Assembly: GCF_900114265.1 (NCBI RefSeq)
Contig: NZ_FPKV01000001.1
Span: forward strand, 1,054,001 to 1,118,000
DNA: 64,000 nucleotides
Origin: Flaviramulus basaltis
Lineage (GTDB): Bacteria; Bacteroidota; Bacteroidia; Flavobacteriales; Flavobacteriaceae
Direction of reading: 5' to 3'
The position numbers and the translations under genes are program-made. How positions within the stretch are numbered: the first letter of the stretch is position 1; every line of letters begins with the position of its first letter. Below are positions 1-6,527 of this stretch, piece by piece. Under the pieces are notes generated by a model. The model saw only the letters and a program-made list of their open reading frames with translations. It searched no databases and was not told the origin of the DNA.

Positions 1-32
1 AACTTCGTAATTTTACAGTCTAATTTTAAGAC

Positions 33-968
33 ATGAAAATCCTTCACCTCGATACAAATCACGAATTATTAATCAATCAATTAAACGATTTAGGTTTCAC
101 AAATCACGAAGATTATTCGTCTTCAAAAGAACAAATTGAAGCTAAAATTCATAAATATGATGGTATTGTTTTAAGAAGCCGTTTTACCATCGACAAACAA
201 TTTCTTGATGCCGCAAAAAACCTAAAATTTATTGGTCGTGTTGGCGCAGGATTAGAAAATATAGATTGTGACTATGCCGAAAAAAAAGGTGTGTATTTAA
301 TATCGGCACCAGAAGGCAACAGAAACGCAGTAGGCGAACATACTTTAGGAATGCTACTATCTCTGTTTAATAAGCTTAACAAAGCGGATGATGAGGTTAG
401 AAAAGGGAAATGGTTACGTGAAGACAATCGAGGTATAGAATTAGATGGAAAAACGGTTGGATTAATAGGTTATGGAAACATGGGGAAAGCTTTTGCAAAG
501 AAACTTCGTGGGTTTGATGTTGAAGTTTTGTGTTACGATATAAAAGATAATGTAGAAGATGCTAATGCAAAACAAGTAACGCTAAAAGAATTTCAAGATA
601 AGGTTGAGGTTGTTAGTTTACACACACCACAAACGCCATTAACTTTAAATATGATTAACGCAGAATTCATTAATCAGTTTGCAAAACCATTTTGGTTTTT
701 TAATACAGCTCGTGGTAAAAGTGTGGTAACTCAAGATTTGGTTTCGGCTTTAAAATCTGGAAAAGTTTTAGGCACAGGACTTGATGTTTTGGAATATGAA
801 AAAGCATCATTTGAGAATTTATTTTCTTCAAAAATGCCAGAAGCATTTCAATATTTAATTGAAGCGGAGAATGTTTTGTTAACACCGCATGTTGCTGGTT
901 GGACTATAGAAAGTAAAGAAAAGTTGGCCCAAACCATTGTAGATAAAATTAAGGAGAAATTTTGTTAA
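33..968 (+). CDS. D-2-hydroxyacid dehydrogenase (phosphoglycerate dehydrogenase-like)
   Basis: This is an NAD-dependent 2-hydroxyacid dehydrogenase of the SerA/D-lactate dehydrogenase superfamily, expected to interconvert a 2-hydroxyacid and a 2-oxoacid in the cytosol. The Rossmann motif GLIGYGNMG lies at residues 143-151. The later NTARG segment (substrate-contacting Arg) and TPHVAGWT segment (catalytic His) are both present. At 311 residues it is a bare catalytic unit, with no C-terminal ACT domain like that of many SerA enzymes. The substrate cannot be read from sequence: 3-phosphoglycerate, glyoxylate and hydroxypyruvate are all possible. The next gene starts 9 nt downstream, so the two may be cotranscribed. 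Confidence 0.9.
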   Translation: MKILHLDTNHELLINQLNDLGFTNHEDYSSSKEQIEAKIHKYDGIVLRSRFTIDKQFLDAAKNLKFIGRVGAGLENIDCDYAEKKGVYLISAPEGNRNAVGEHTLGMLLSLFNKLNKADDEVRKGKWLREDNRGIELDGKTVGLIGYGNMGKAFAKKLRGFDVEVLCYDIKDNVEDANAKQVTLKEFQDKVEVVSLHTPQTPLTLNMINAEFINQFAKPFWFFNTARGKSVVTQDLVSALKSGKVLGTGLDVLEYEKASFENLFSSKMPEAFQYLIEAENVLLTPHVAGWTIESKEKLAQTIVDKIKEKFC

Positions 969-977
969 TTTTAAAGC

Positions 978-1388
978 ATGAAAAAAACCATTCTTGTTTT
1001 TTCACTGCTTATTCTAGCTTTAATACTGTTATTTCAAATTAGCAGTTATTCCATTAATTCCGGCAATTTAAAAACGGAATTTGTTATAGCAATAATTGCT
1101 ATTATCTTTTTTATAGTTGGTATTTACATCAACAAAAAAAGTCTTCATAAAACAGTTGTTGATTCTAAAGTAATAAACCATCAAAAAATATCCGAACTAG
1201 AAATTACGCCACGCGAATACGAGGTGCTTCAATCTATTTCAGAAGGTTTATCAAATAAAGAAATTGCAGATAAATTATTTCTTTCAGAAAGTACTATAAA
1301 AACGCATGTTTCTAATTTGCTAGTAAAGCTAAATGCAAAACGTAGAACCCAAGCGCTACAAATAGCTAAAGAGTATCAAATTATATAA
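978..1388 (+). CDS. Membrane-anchored LuxR-type transcriptional regulator
   Basis: This 136-residue protein has two predicted membrane segments (about residues 5-22 and 35-53), a short charged linker, and a LuxR/GerE helix-turn-helix at about residues 73-132. The helix-turn-helix contains the typical LTPRE-like entry (ITPREYEVL) and the [14 protein letters not shown] recognition region. It has no receiver domain, so it is not an ordinary response regulator. The layout suggests a DNA-binding domain held at the inner membrane. It is followed by a DUF4199 membrane protein, and I believe this pair recurs in Flavobacteriaceae (from memory). Targets and signal are unknown. Confidence 0.85.
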   Translation: MKKTILVFSLLILALILLFQISSYSINSGNLKTEFVIAIIAIIFFIVGIYINKKSLHKTVVDSKVINHQKISELEITPREYEVLQSISEGLSNKEIADKLFLSESTIKTHVSNLLVKLNAKRRTQALQIAKEYQII

Positions 1389-1401
1389 TAATTCATTAGT
1401 T

Positions 1402-1438
1402 TCATACTAATTCTAAGTATTTTGGTACTTTAGTATGA
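1402..1438. promoter_or_regulatory. Interrupted inverted repeat upstream of the DUF4199 gene
   Basis: TCATACTAA (1402-1410) is mirrored by TTAGTATGA (1430-1438), with a second inner pair AAGTA/TACTT, giving a bulged stem of about 13 bp. It sits 58 nt before the DUF4199 start. No T-run follows, so it is more likely an operator or leader hairpin than a terminator. Confidence 0.4.
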
Positions 1439-1495
1439 CTTCAAAACCCCTCTTTCTATCTACTTTTGAGCTGTTCAACTTTAAAAAACTAAATT

Positions 1496-2002
1496 ATGAA
1501 AAGCACAATTTTTAAGTACGGGTTTTATGGACTTATAGCTGGACTTATAATTTTTTTATCTAGTATTTTATTTGGTAAAGGGTTAAGTTATTCTACTCAA
1601 GAGATATTAGGCTACGTGTCTATGGTGGCATGTTTATCATTTGTCTTTTTTGGTATTAAGCATTACAGAGACCATGTTAATGAAGGTACAATTTCAATAG
1701 GAAAAGCCATTGTTATTGGTGTATTAATATCAGCATTAGTTGGTGTAGGTGTTGGTATTGCAGATTATATTTACACCACTTTAATAAATCCAGACTTTGC
1801 TAACGAGTATTTAGAAACTAGCCTAAAAACTATGGAAAACACGTTGTCTTCACAAGAATTTCAAGCTAAAAAAGTAGAACTTAAACAGCAAATGGAAGAT
1901 TATGGAGGTTCTGGTTTTATGGCGTTTTTAATGTTCTTTACTGTGGTGTTAATAGGTTTTGTTATATCTTTAATTTCAGGATTAATACTTCAACGTAAAT
2001 AA
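1496..2002 (+). CDS. DUF4199 domain-containing membrane protein
   Basis: This is a 168-residue integral membrane protein with about four hydrophobic helices (roughly residues 9-27, 36-54, 67-90 and 143-165). A soluble hydrophilic stretch with basic and acidic helices (about 95-140) lies between helices 3 and 4. The arrangement matches DUF4199, a Bacteroidota family of unknown function. The next gene starts 7 nt after its stop, so they likely share a transcript. It may be a partner of the membrane-tethered LuxR protein upstream, but this is only contextual inference. Confidence 0.8.
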   Translation: MKSTIFKYGFYGLIAGLIIFLSSILFGKGLSYSTQEILGYVSMVACLSFVFFGIKHYRDHVNEGTISIGKAIVIGVLISALVGVGVGIADYIYTTLINPDFANEYLETSLKTMENTLSSQEFQAKKVELKQQMEDYGGSGFMAFLMFFTVVLIGFVISLISGLILQRK

Positions 2003-2009
2003 TTTACTC

Positions 2010-2465
2010 ATGCAGTATAAAGCGACATCACCAGAAGATTATATCAGTCAGGTTCCAGAGGAAAGGCAAGATGCTCTAAAAAGGTTAAGAAAAGTTATTA
2101 ATGATAATTTACCTAAGGGTTTTGAAGAAGGTATTATTTATGGCATGATAGGCTATTATGTTCCGCATTCTATTTATCCAGATGGCTACCATTGTAATCC
2201 AACAGATCCTTTACCTTTTATGAGTTTTGCATCGCAGAAGAATTCTATAAATCTTTATCATAGCGGGATCTATTCAAAAAAAGAAATTCATGATTGGTTT
2301 GTGGCAGAATATCCCAAACATTGTAAAGCAAAATTAGACATGGGTAAAAGTTGTGTCCGATTCAAGAAAATAGACCAAATACCTTTTGAATTGATAGGAG
2401 AATTAACTAGAAAAATGTCCGTTCAAGAATGGATAAATATTTATGAATCTGCAATTAAAAAATAA
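2010..2465 (+). CDS. DUF1801 domain-containing protein
   Basis: This 151-residue soluble protein has the features of the DUF1801 (YdhG-like) fold: an N-terminal EDYISQVPEERQ region, a central GMIGYYVP segment and the LDMGKSCVRFKK motif near residues 109-120. Family members are small cytosolic proteins of uncertain function; some are annotated as iron chaperone-like, which I would not rely on. It is tightly packed after the DUF4199 gene and 19 nt ahead of a VOC gene. Confidence 0.8.
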   Translation: MQYKATSPEDYISQVPEERQDALKRLRKVINDNLPKGFEEGIIYGMIGYYVPHSIYPDGYHCNPTDPLPFMSFASQKNSINLYHSGIYSKKEIHDWFVAEYPKHCKAKLDMGKSCVRFKKIDQIPFELIGELTRKMSVQEWINIYESAIKK

Positions 2466-2484
2466 ATAATTAAAAGTTTACAAT

Positions 2485-2856
2485 ATGAAATTAGGAGCAT
2501 TTTCAGCAAGCTTAAGTGTTAAAGACATAAAAGCTTCAAGAGATTTTTATGAAAGATTAGGTTTTAGTGTGTTTGCAGGAGATATTGAAAAAAAATATTT
2601 AATAATGAAAAACGGCAATGCACTTATAGGTTTGTTTCAAGGTATGTTTGAGCAAAACATTTTAACTTTTAATCCAGGTTGGGATGAAAGCGCCAATAAA
2701 GTTGAACCTTTTGATGATGTAAGAGCCATTCAAAAACACTTAAAAGTAAACGATATTAAGATAGAAAAAGAAATTGACGAAAACACTTCTGGGCCAGCAA
2801 GTATCGTCATGCATGATCCAGATGGTAATACCATACTTATAGACCAACATGTATAA
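2485..2856 (+). CDS. VOC (glyoxalase/bleomycin-resistance fold) family protein
   Basis: This 123-residue single VOC module begins with the typical SLSVKDIKASRDFYERLGF strand-helix and ends with MHDPDGNTILIDQ, the usual C-terminal metal-site strand. Members bind a divalent metal and act as lyases, isomerases, dioxygenases or drug-binding proteins. The substrate is not evident here. It precedes a second VOC gene by 15 nt. Confidence 0.85.
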   Translation: MKLGAFSASLSVKDIKASRDFYERLGFSVFAGDIEKKYLIMKNGNALIGLFQGMFEQNILTFNPGWDESANKVEPFDDVRAIQKHLKVNDIKIEKEIDENTSGPASIVMHDPDGNTILIDQHV

Positions 2857-2871
2857 TTTAAAATATAATAA

Positions 2872-3258
2872 ATGAAAAATAGAGTAACAGGAATTGGTGG
2901 CTTATTTTTTAAAACCAAAGATCCAAAAGCATCTAGAGATTGGTATAAAAAACATTTAGGTTTTAATACAAATGATTACGGCAGTACCTTTTTGTGGAAA
3001 GATAAAGAAGGAAAAGAGTGTTCAACACAATGGAGTCCTTTTGCAGAAGACACTAAATATTATGAGCCTTCAAAAAAAGACTTTATGTTTAATTATCGTG
3101 TAGAAAATCTACATGAATTACTTAAAGTTTTAAAAGAAGAAGGCGTAACCATTGTTGGAGAAATTGAAGAATACGAATACGGAAAATTTGGTTGGATTCT
3201 AGATAATGATGGTAATAAAATAGAACTTTGGGAACCTATTGATAGCGCTTTTTTGTAA
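2872..3258 (+). CDS. VOC family protein
   Basis: This second VOC-fold protein (128 residues) carries DPKASRDWYKKHLGF near the N terminus and LDNDGNKIELWEP near the C terminus. The Glu of IELWEP is the usual metal ligand position of the family. It differs clearly from the preceding VOC protein, so it is not a recent duplicate. It is the last of a tightly packed plus-strand run; the function is unassigned. Confidence 0.85.
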   Translation: MKNRVTGIGGLFFKTKDPKASRDWYKKHLGFNTNDYGSTFLWKDKEGKECSTQWSPFAEDTKYYEPSKKDFMFNYRVENLHELLKVLKEEGVTIVGEIEEYEYGKFGWILDNDGNKIELWEPIDSAFL

Positions 3259-3289
3259 ATTCGTTTTTATAAAGTTTCAATAAAATATA

Positions 3290-4054
3290 TTGTCTTATTT
3301 AGAAATACTTCAATCGTATCATTTAATTGCATTGCAATGGATAGCTATTGGTTTTGCAGTTTTTTTATTGGGTTTATCTAAATCTGGAATTAAAGGCATA
3401 GGTATTATTATTGTTGTTATTCTTGCTCTTATTTTTGGCGAAAAAACATCAACAGGTATTCTGCTTCCTATGTTAATATGTGCTGATGTTTTTGCAGTTA
3501 TTTATTATAATCGTCACGCCCAATGGGATATTATAAAAAAGCTATTACCATGGATGATTGTTGGTGTTTTAATTGGCGTTTGGATTGGAAATGACGTTTC
3601 AGAAATCATTTTTAAAAGATTAATGGCAATTATGATTATTATGTCTGCAATTGTTATGTTTTATCTGGAAATTAGAAAATCTAATAAAGTGCCCACAAAT
3701 AAATGGTTTGGTATAGTAGCGGGTTTTTTAGCAGGATTTACAACCATGATTGGCAATTTGGCGGGCCCAATTTCAAACGTTTATTTTCTTGCTATGCGTT
3801 ATCCAAAAAACGAATTTATTGGTACTGCTGCATGGTTATTTTTTATAATAAATGTATTTAAATTACCATTTCACTTTTTTGTTTGGAAAACAGTAACTGT
3901 AGAAACACTTGTTTTAAATTCTGTTTTAATTCCTGCTGTAATTATTGGCTTTTTCTTAGGCGCATATATTGTTAAGCTTATTTCAAATGTAAATTACAGA
4001 CGTTTTATATTAATAGTTACGGCTATTGGAGGCATTATTTTATTGTTCAGATAA
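3290..4054 (+). CDS. TauE/SafE-family permease (probable TTG start)
   Basis: This 254-residue polytopic membrane protein has seven to eight hydrophobic helices. It contains the LGLSKSGIKG motif near residues 27-36 and a GFLAGFTTMIGNLAGP half-repeat near residues 144-159, both typical of the TauE/SafE (DUF81) family of sulfite, sulfonate or organic-anion exporters. No ATG fits the N terminus of the first half-repeat, so a TTG codon at 3290 is the best start. The substrate cannot be inferred. It is 31 nt after the VOC gene and may belong to that transcript. Confidence 0.85.
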   Translation: MSYLEILQSYHLIALQWIAIGFAVFLLGLSKSGIKGIGIIIVVILALIFGEKTSTGILLPMLICADVFAVIYYNRHAQWDIIKKLLPWMIVGVLIGVWIGNDVSEIIFKRLMAIMIIMSAIVMFYLEIRKSNKVPTNKWFGIVAGFLAGFTTMIGNLAGPISNVYFLAMRYPKNEFIGTAAWLFFIINVFKLPFHFFVWKTVTVETLVLNSVLIPAVIIGFFLGAYIVKLISNVNYRRFILIVTAIGGIILLFR

Positions 4055-4150
4055 ATTATTTTGTAACGTTATTATAATTTGAAAGACATATAGTTAGTAG
4101 TGAATTTAATTTTTTGCTACCTTTAAAACCACTAATCAATAATTACTATT

Positions 4151-4603
4151 ATGTCTGATGAAAAAAATTTAAGCGACGACCTAAACGATATGTTAGGCGA
4201 TGCAAAAGAAGGCGCTAAAAAGGCAGCTGATAAAGCAGAAGAATTTGCTGAAGAAGCAAAGGAAAAAGCTAAAGAATTTGCAAATGAAGCTAAAGAAACA
4301 GCTTCTGAGTTTGCAGACAGTGCAAAAGAAACATTTGATAAAGCTACCGGAGAAAATAAAAAAATACTAGCAGGTATTTTAGCTATTTTATTAGGTCCAT
4401 TAGGAGTTCATAAATTCATTTTAGGCTATAATAAAGAAGGAATTATTATGTTAGTTGTTACCTTTATTCTTGGTTTTATAACCTGTGGTTTAGGTGCTGG
4501 AATTACTGGAATTATAGGATTAATAGAAGGTATTATTTATCTAACAAAATCTGATGAGGAATTTTATAATACCTATCAAGTAGGTAAAAAGCCTTGGTTT
4601 TAA
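4151..4603 (+). CDS. TM2-domain protein with a helical, LEA-like N-terminal arm
   Basis: Residues 1-72 are a highly charged Ala/Lys/Glu helix built from loose 11-residue units (AKEKAKEFANEAKETASEF type), resembling LEA or apolipoprotein amphipathic helices. Residues 73-145 form a TM2 domain: two membrane helices with the GPLGVHKFILGYNKEGI turn. TM2 proteins are small membrane proteins of unclear function. The amphipathic arm could associate with membrane or envelope, as inference. A strong hairpin terminator follows directly. Confidence 0.8.
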   Translation: MSDEKNLSDDLNDMLGDAKEGAKKAADKAEEFAEEAKEKAKEFANEAKETASEFADSAKETFDKATGENKKILAGILAILLGPLGVHKFILGYNKEGIIMLVVTFILGFITCGLGAGITGIIGLIEGIIYLTKSDEEFYNTYQVGKKPWF

Positions 4604-4618
4604 TCAAATGCATAAAAT

Positions 4619-4651
4619 AAAAAAGTCAAAAAAATATCTTTTGACTTTTTT
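4619..4651 (+). terminator. Rho-independent terminator after the TM2 gene
   Basis: A 13-bp stem AAAAAAGTCAAAA / TTTTGACTTTTTT encloses a 7-nt loop and runs into a T-tract, 16 nt after the TM2 stop codon. Confidence 0.8.
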
Positions 4652-4695
4652 ATTTAGAATTAACATCGTAATATTGCAATATATAATTATAAGAA

Positions 4696-5019
4696 ATGGG
4701 AATTACTAAAACACAAATATTTACCGAACAGCAAAATGATTTAGCACAATTTTTTAAAGTGCTAGGACATCCAGCTAGAGTAGCTATTTTACAGTATATA
4801 AGCAATCAAAATACATGTATTTGTAACGATTTAGTGGAAGAAATTGGTTTAGCACAAGCAACTATTTCTCAGCATTTAAAAGAACTAAAAAGTATTGGTT
4901 TGCTTAAAGGCGAAGTAGAAGGTAAAAGCATGTGTTATTGTATTAATGTAGAACGATGGACAACCATTCAAAACCAATTAAATGTGTTTTTTAATACCAC
5001 AAAATCTAATTGTTGCTAG
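4696..5019 (+). CDS. arsR: ArsR-family metalloregulator
   Basis: This 107-residue winged-helix repressor has the ArsR signature FFKVLGHPARVAILQYI (residues 15-31), followed by NTCICNDLVEEIGLAQATIS. The CIC pair aligns with the ELCVCDL metalloid site of classical ArsR. The recognition helix is QATISQHLKELKSIGL. The protein ends in NCC, giving further thiols. It is first in an operon whose last gene is arsC, so arsenite/antimonite-responsive autoregulation is the straightforward reading. Confidence 0.88.
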   Translation: MGITKTQIFTEQQNDLAQFFKVLGHPARVAILQYISNQNTCICNDLVEEIGLAQATISQHLKELKSIGLLKGEVEGKSMCYCINVERWTTIQNQLNVFFNTTKSNCC

Positions 5020-5074
5020 CCGATAATCGGCATTTAGCAACTTAATAAAATACAAAAGTTAAATATAGATTCAT

Positions 5075-5572
5075 ATGAAAACACAAGAATTTTTTAACGT
5101 ATTAGAACAACATAAAGAGAAATTTTTATTGTTTGAATATGCACCAGACCAATTAGTAGGCGGAAATTATCATATTACTGAAGTAAAGCATTTAACTGTT
5201 GATTCTGTTGATTGTGGTTCTCAAACCGATGCTTGGAAAGAAACCATTATTCAACTTTGGGAAAGCCCTAGCGAATTAGGTAAAACAGAATACATGAGTG
5301 CTTACAAAGCATTGGCTATTCTAAAAAAGGTTGGAGCTATGAAGCCTTACGTTTTGGATGCCGAGGTTAAGTTTGAATATAGTAATTTAAACTTTCATAC
5401 AGCACAACTTTTTGTTAACGATTTTGAAATACAAGGAAATAATTTAACAATTAAGTTAGCCATTGAGAAAACAGATTGTAAAGCAAAGGAAATCTGTGGT
5501 GTTCCTGAAGCATTTGAGACTGTTTTAGAAAGTGACGAACCTTGTTGCTCACCAAATGGGAATTGTTGTTAG
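5075..5572 (+). CDS. DUF6428 family protein, ars-operon associated, Cys-rich tail
   Basis: This 165-residue soluble protein is of the DUF6428 type, which I know as a frequent companion of arsR/arsC in Bacteroidota; its biochemical role is unknown. The body is a mixed alpha/beta fold without an obvious catalytic motif. The C terminus is cysteine-dense: CKAKEICGVP, then EPCCSPNGNCC in the last 11 residues, six thiols in all. That tail, together with the NCC end of the neighbouring ArsR, suggests metalloid handling (inference). Its stop overlaps the start of the next gene. Confidence 0.75.
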   Translation: MKTQEFFNVLEQHKEKFLLFEYAPDQLVGGNYHITEVKHLTVDSVDCGSQTDAWKETIIQLWESPSELGKTEYMSAYKALAILKKVGAMKPYVLDAEVKFEYSNLNFHTAQLFVNDFEIQGNNLTIKLAIEKTDCKAKEICGVPEAFETVLESDEPCCSPNGNCC

Positions 5573-6047
5573 GACATTATTAAAAACCGATTGGCACACA
5601 GTTTCAAAAATATATAAAGAAGGTATAGCAACAGGTACTGCGACTTTTGAAATTGAATGTCCTAATTGGAAAGAATGGGATGATAAGTACATTTCTAATT
5701 GTAGAATTGTAGCTATTTTTAATAATGAAGTAGTTGGTTTTGCTGTTTTATCATCTGTTTCAAAAAGAGAAGTTTATAAAGGCGTTGCTGAAGTTAGTGT
5801 TTATGTTTCAGAAGGTTTTAGAGGAAATAATTTTGGCGAAACCTTATTAAAACATTTAATTGTAAAAAGTGAAGCTCATGGTTTTTGGACATTACAAGCC
5901 AATATTTTTTCTAAAAACATAGCAAGTATCAATTTGCATAAAAAATGTGAATTTAGAATTGTTGGAATTCGAGAAAAAATTGGTAAAAGAGATGGAAAAT
6001 GGTATGATAACCAGCTTCTAGAAAGAAGAAGTAAAGTAGTTAATTAA
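5556..6047 (+). CDS. GNAT N-acetyltransferase, phosphinothricin/ArsN-like
   Basis: This GNAT enzyme resembles phosphinothricin acetyltransferases. It has a VAEVSVYVSEGFRGNNFG acetyl-CoA-binding segment, then LQANIFSKNIASINLHKKCEF, the usual C-terminal helix-strand. I chose ATG 5556, which overlaps the preceding stop by 17 nt and begins MGIVVRTLL; an upstream ATG at 5532 would add eight unneeded residues. The overlap implies translational coupling. ArsN-type members of this group detoxify organoarsenical antibiotics, so its ars-operon position fits, but the substrate is inferred. Confidence 0.8.
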   Translation: MGIVVRTLLKTDWHTVSKIYKEGIATGTATFEIECPNWKEWDDKYISNCRIVAIFNNEVVGFAVLSSVSKREVYKGVAEVSVYVSEGFRGNNFGETLLKHLIVKSEAHGFWTLQANIFSKNIASINLHKKCEFRIVGIREKIGKRDGKWYDNQLLERRSKVVN

Positions 6048-6055
6048 AAATATTT

Positions 6056-6086
6056 TGTCATTCCCAATTAACCAGGAATCCATTTT
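6056..6086. repeat. Degenerate copy of a TGTCATTCC...GGAATCC repeat
   Basis: TGTCATTCC (6056-6064) and CAGGAATCCATTTT (6073-6086) flank a divergent core and can pair through ATTCC/GGAAT. From memory this matches a short interspersed sequence common between genes of Flavobacteriaceae. It lies in the gap between the GNAT gene and arsC. No second copy was seen in this window. Confidence 0.4.
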
Positions 6087-6102
6087 GAAGAAATAAGTTA
6101 TT

Positions 6103-6522
6103 ATGAAAAACATTTTAGTATTGTGTACAGGTAATTCATGCAGAAGCCAAATGGCTCATGGCTATTTAAATCATTTTTTAGATAACCGAAAAGTAAATGT
6201 ATATAGCGCAGGTATAGAAACACATGGTTTAAACCCAGGCGCTTTAGCTATTATGAAAGAAGATGGTATAGATATTTCTAATCACACCTCAAATAATGTA
6301 GATGAGTATGCTAATGTGGATTTTGACTATATAATCACAGTTTGTGATCACGCTAACGAAAACTGTCCTTTTATACCAAGCAAGAATGCAAAACGATTAC
6401 ATCATAACTTTTTTGACCCTTCAAAAGTAGTTGGTAGTGAAGAAGAAAAAAACACAGCATTCTTAAAAGCCAGAGAAGAAATTAAATCTTATTTTAAAGA
6501 GTTTGTTGAGGAGTATTTTTAA
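6103..6522 (+). CDS. arsC: Arsenate reductase, thioredoxin-coupled (LMW-PTP fold)
   Basis: This 139-residue enzyme reduces arsenate to arsenite. The N-terminal P-loop CTGNSCRSQMA (residues 8-18) holds the nucleophilic Cys and catalytic Arg. A redox pair in the segment VCDHANENCP matches the second and third catalytic cysteines of the Staphylococcus pI258-type enzyme. A DPS motif (NFFDPSKVVG) supplies the general acid. This pattern indicates thioredoxin-driven recycling rather than glutaredoxin. Its stop is only 5 nt from the stop of the convergent receptor gene, with no room for a terminator and no arsenite pump downstream. Confidence 0.92.
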   Translation: MKNILVLCTGNSCRSQMAHGYLNHFLDNRKVNVYSAGIETHGLNPGALAIMKEDGIDISNHTSNNVDEYANVDFDYIITVCDHANENCPFIPSKNAKRLHHNFFDPSKVVGSEEEKNTAFLKAREEIKSYFKEFVEEYF

Positions 6523-6527
6523 AATGC

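Noticed and set aside
3290-4054. TauE/SafE permease as the missing arsenite efflux pump of the ars operon
   Set aside because: It is upstream of arsR, separated by a TM2 gene and a strong terminator, and belongs to a different transporter family from Acr3 and ArsB.
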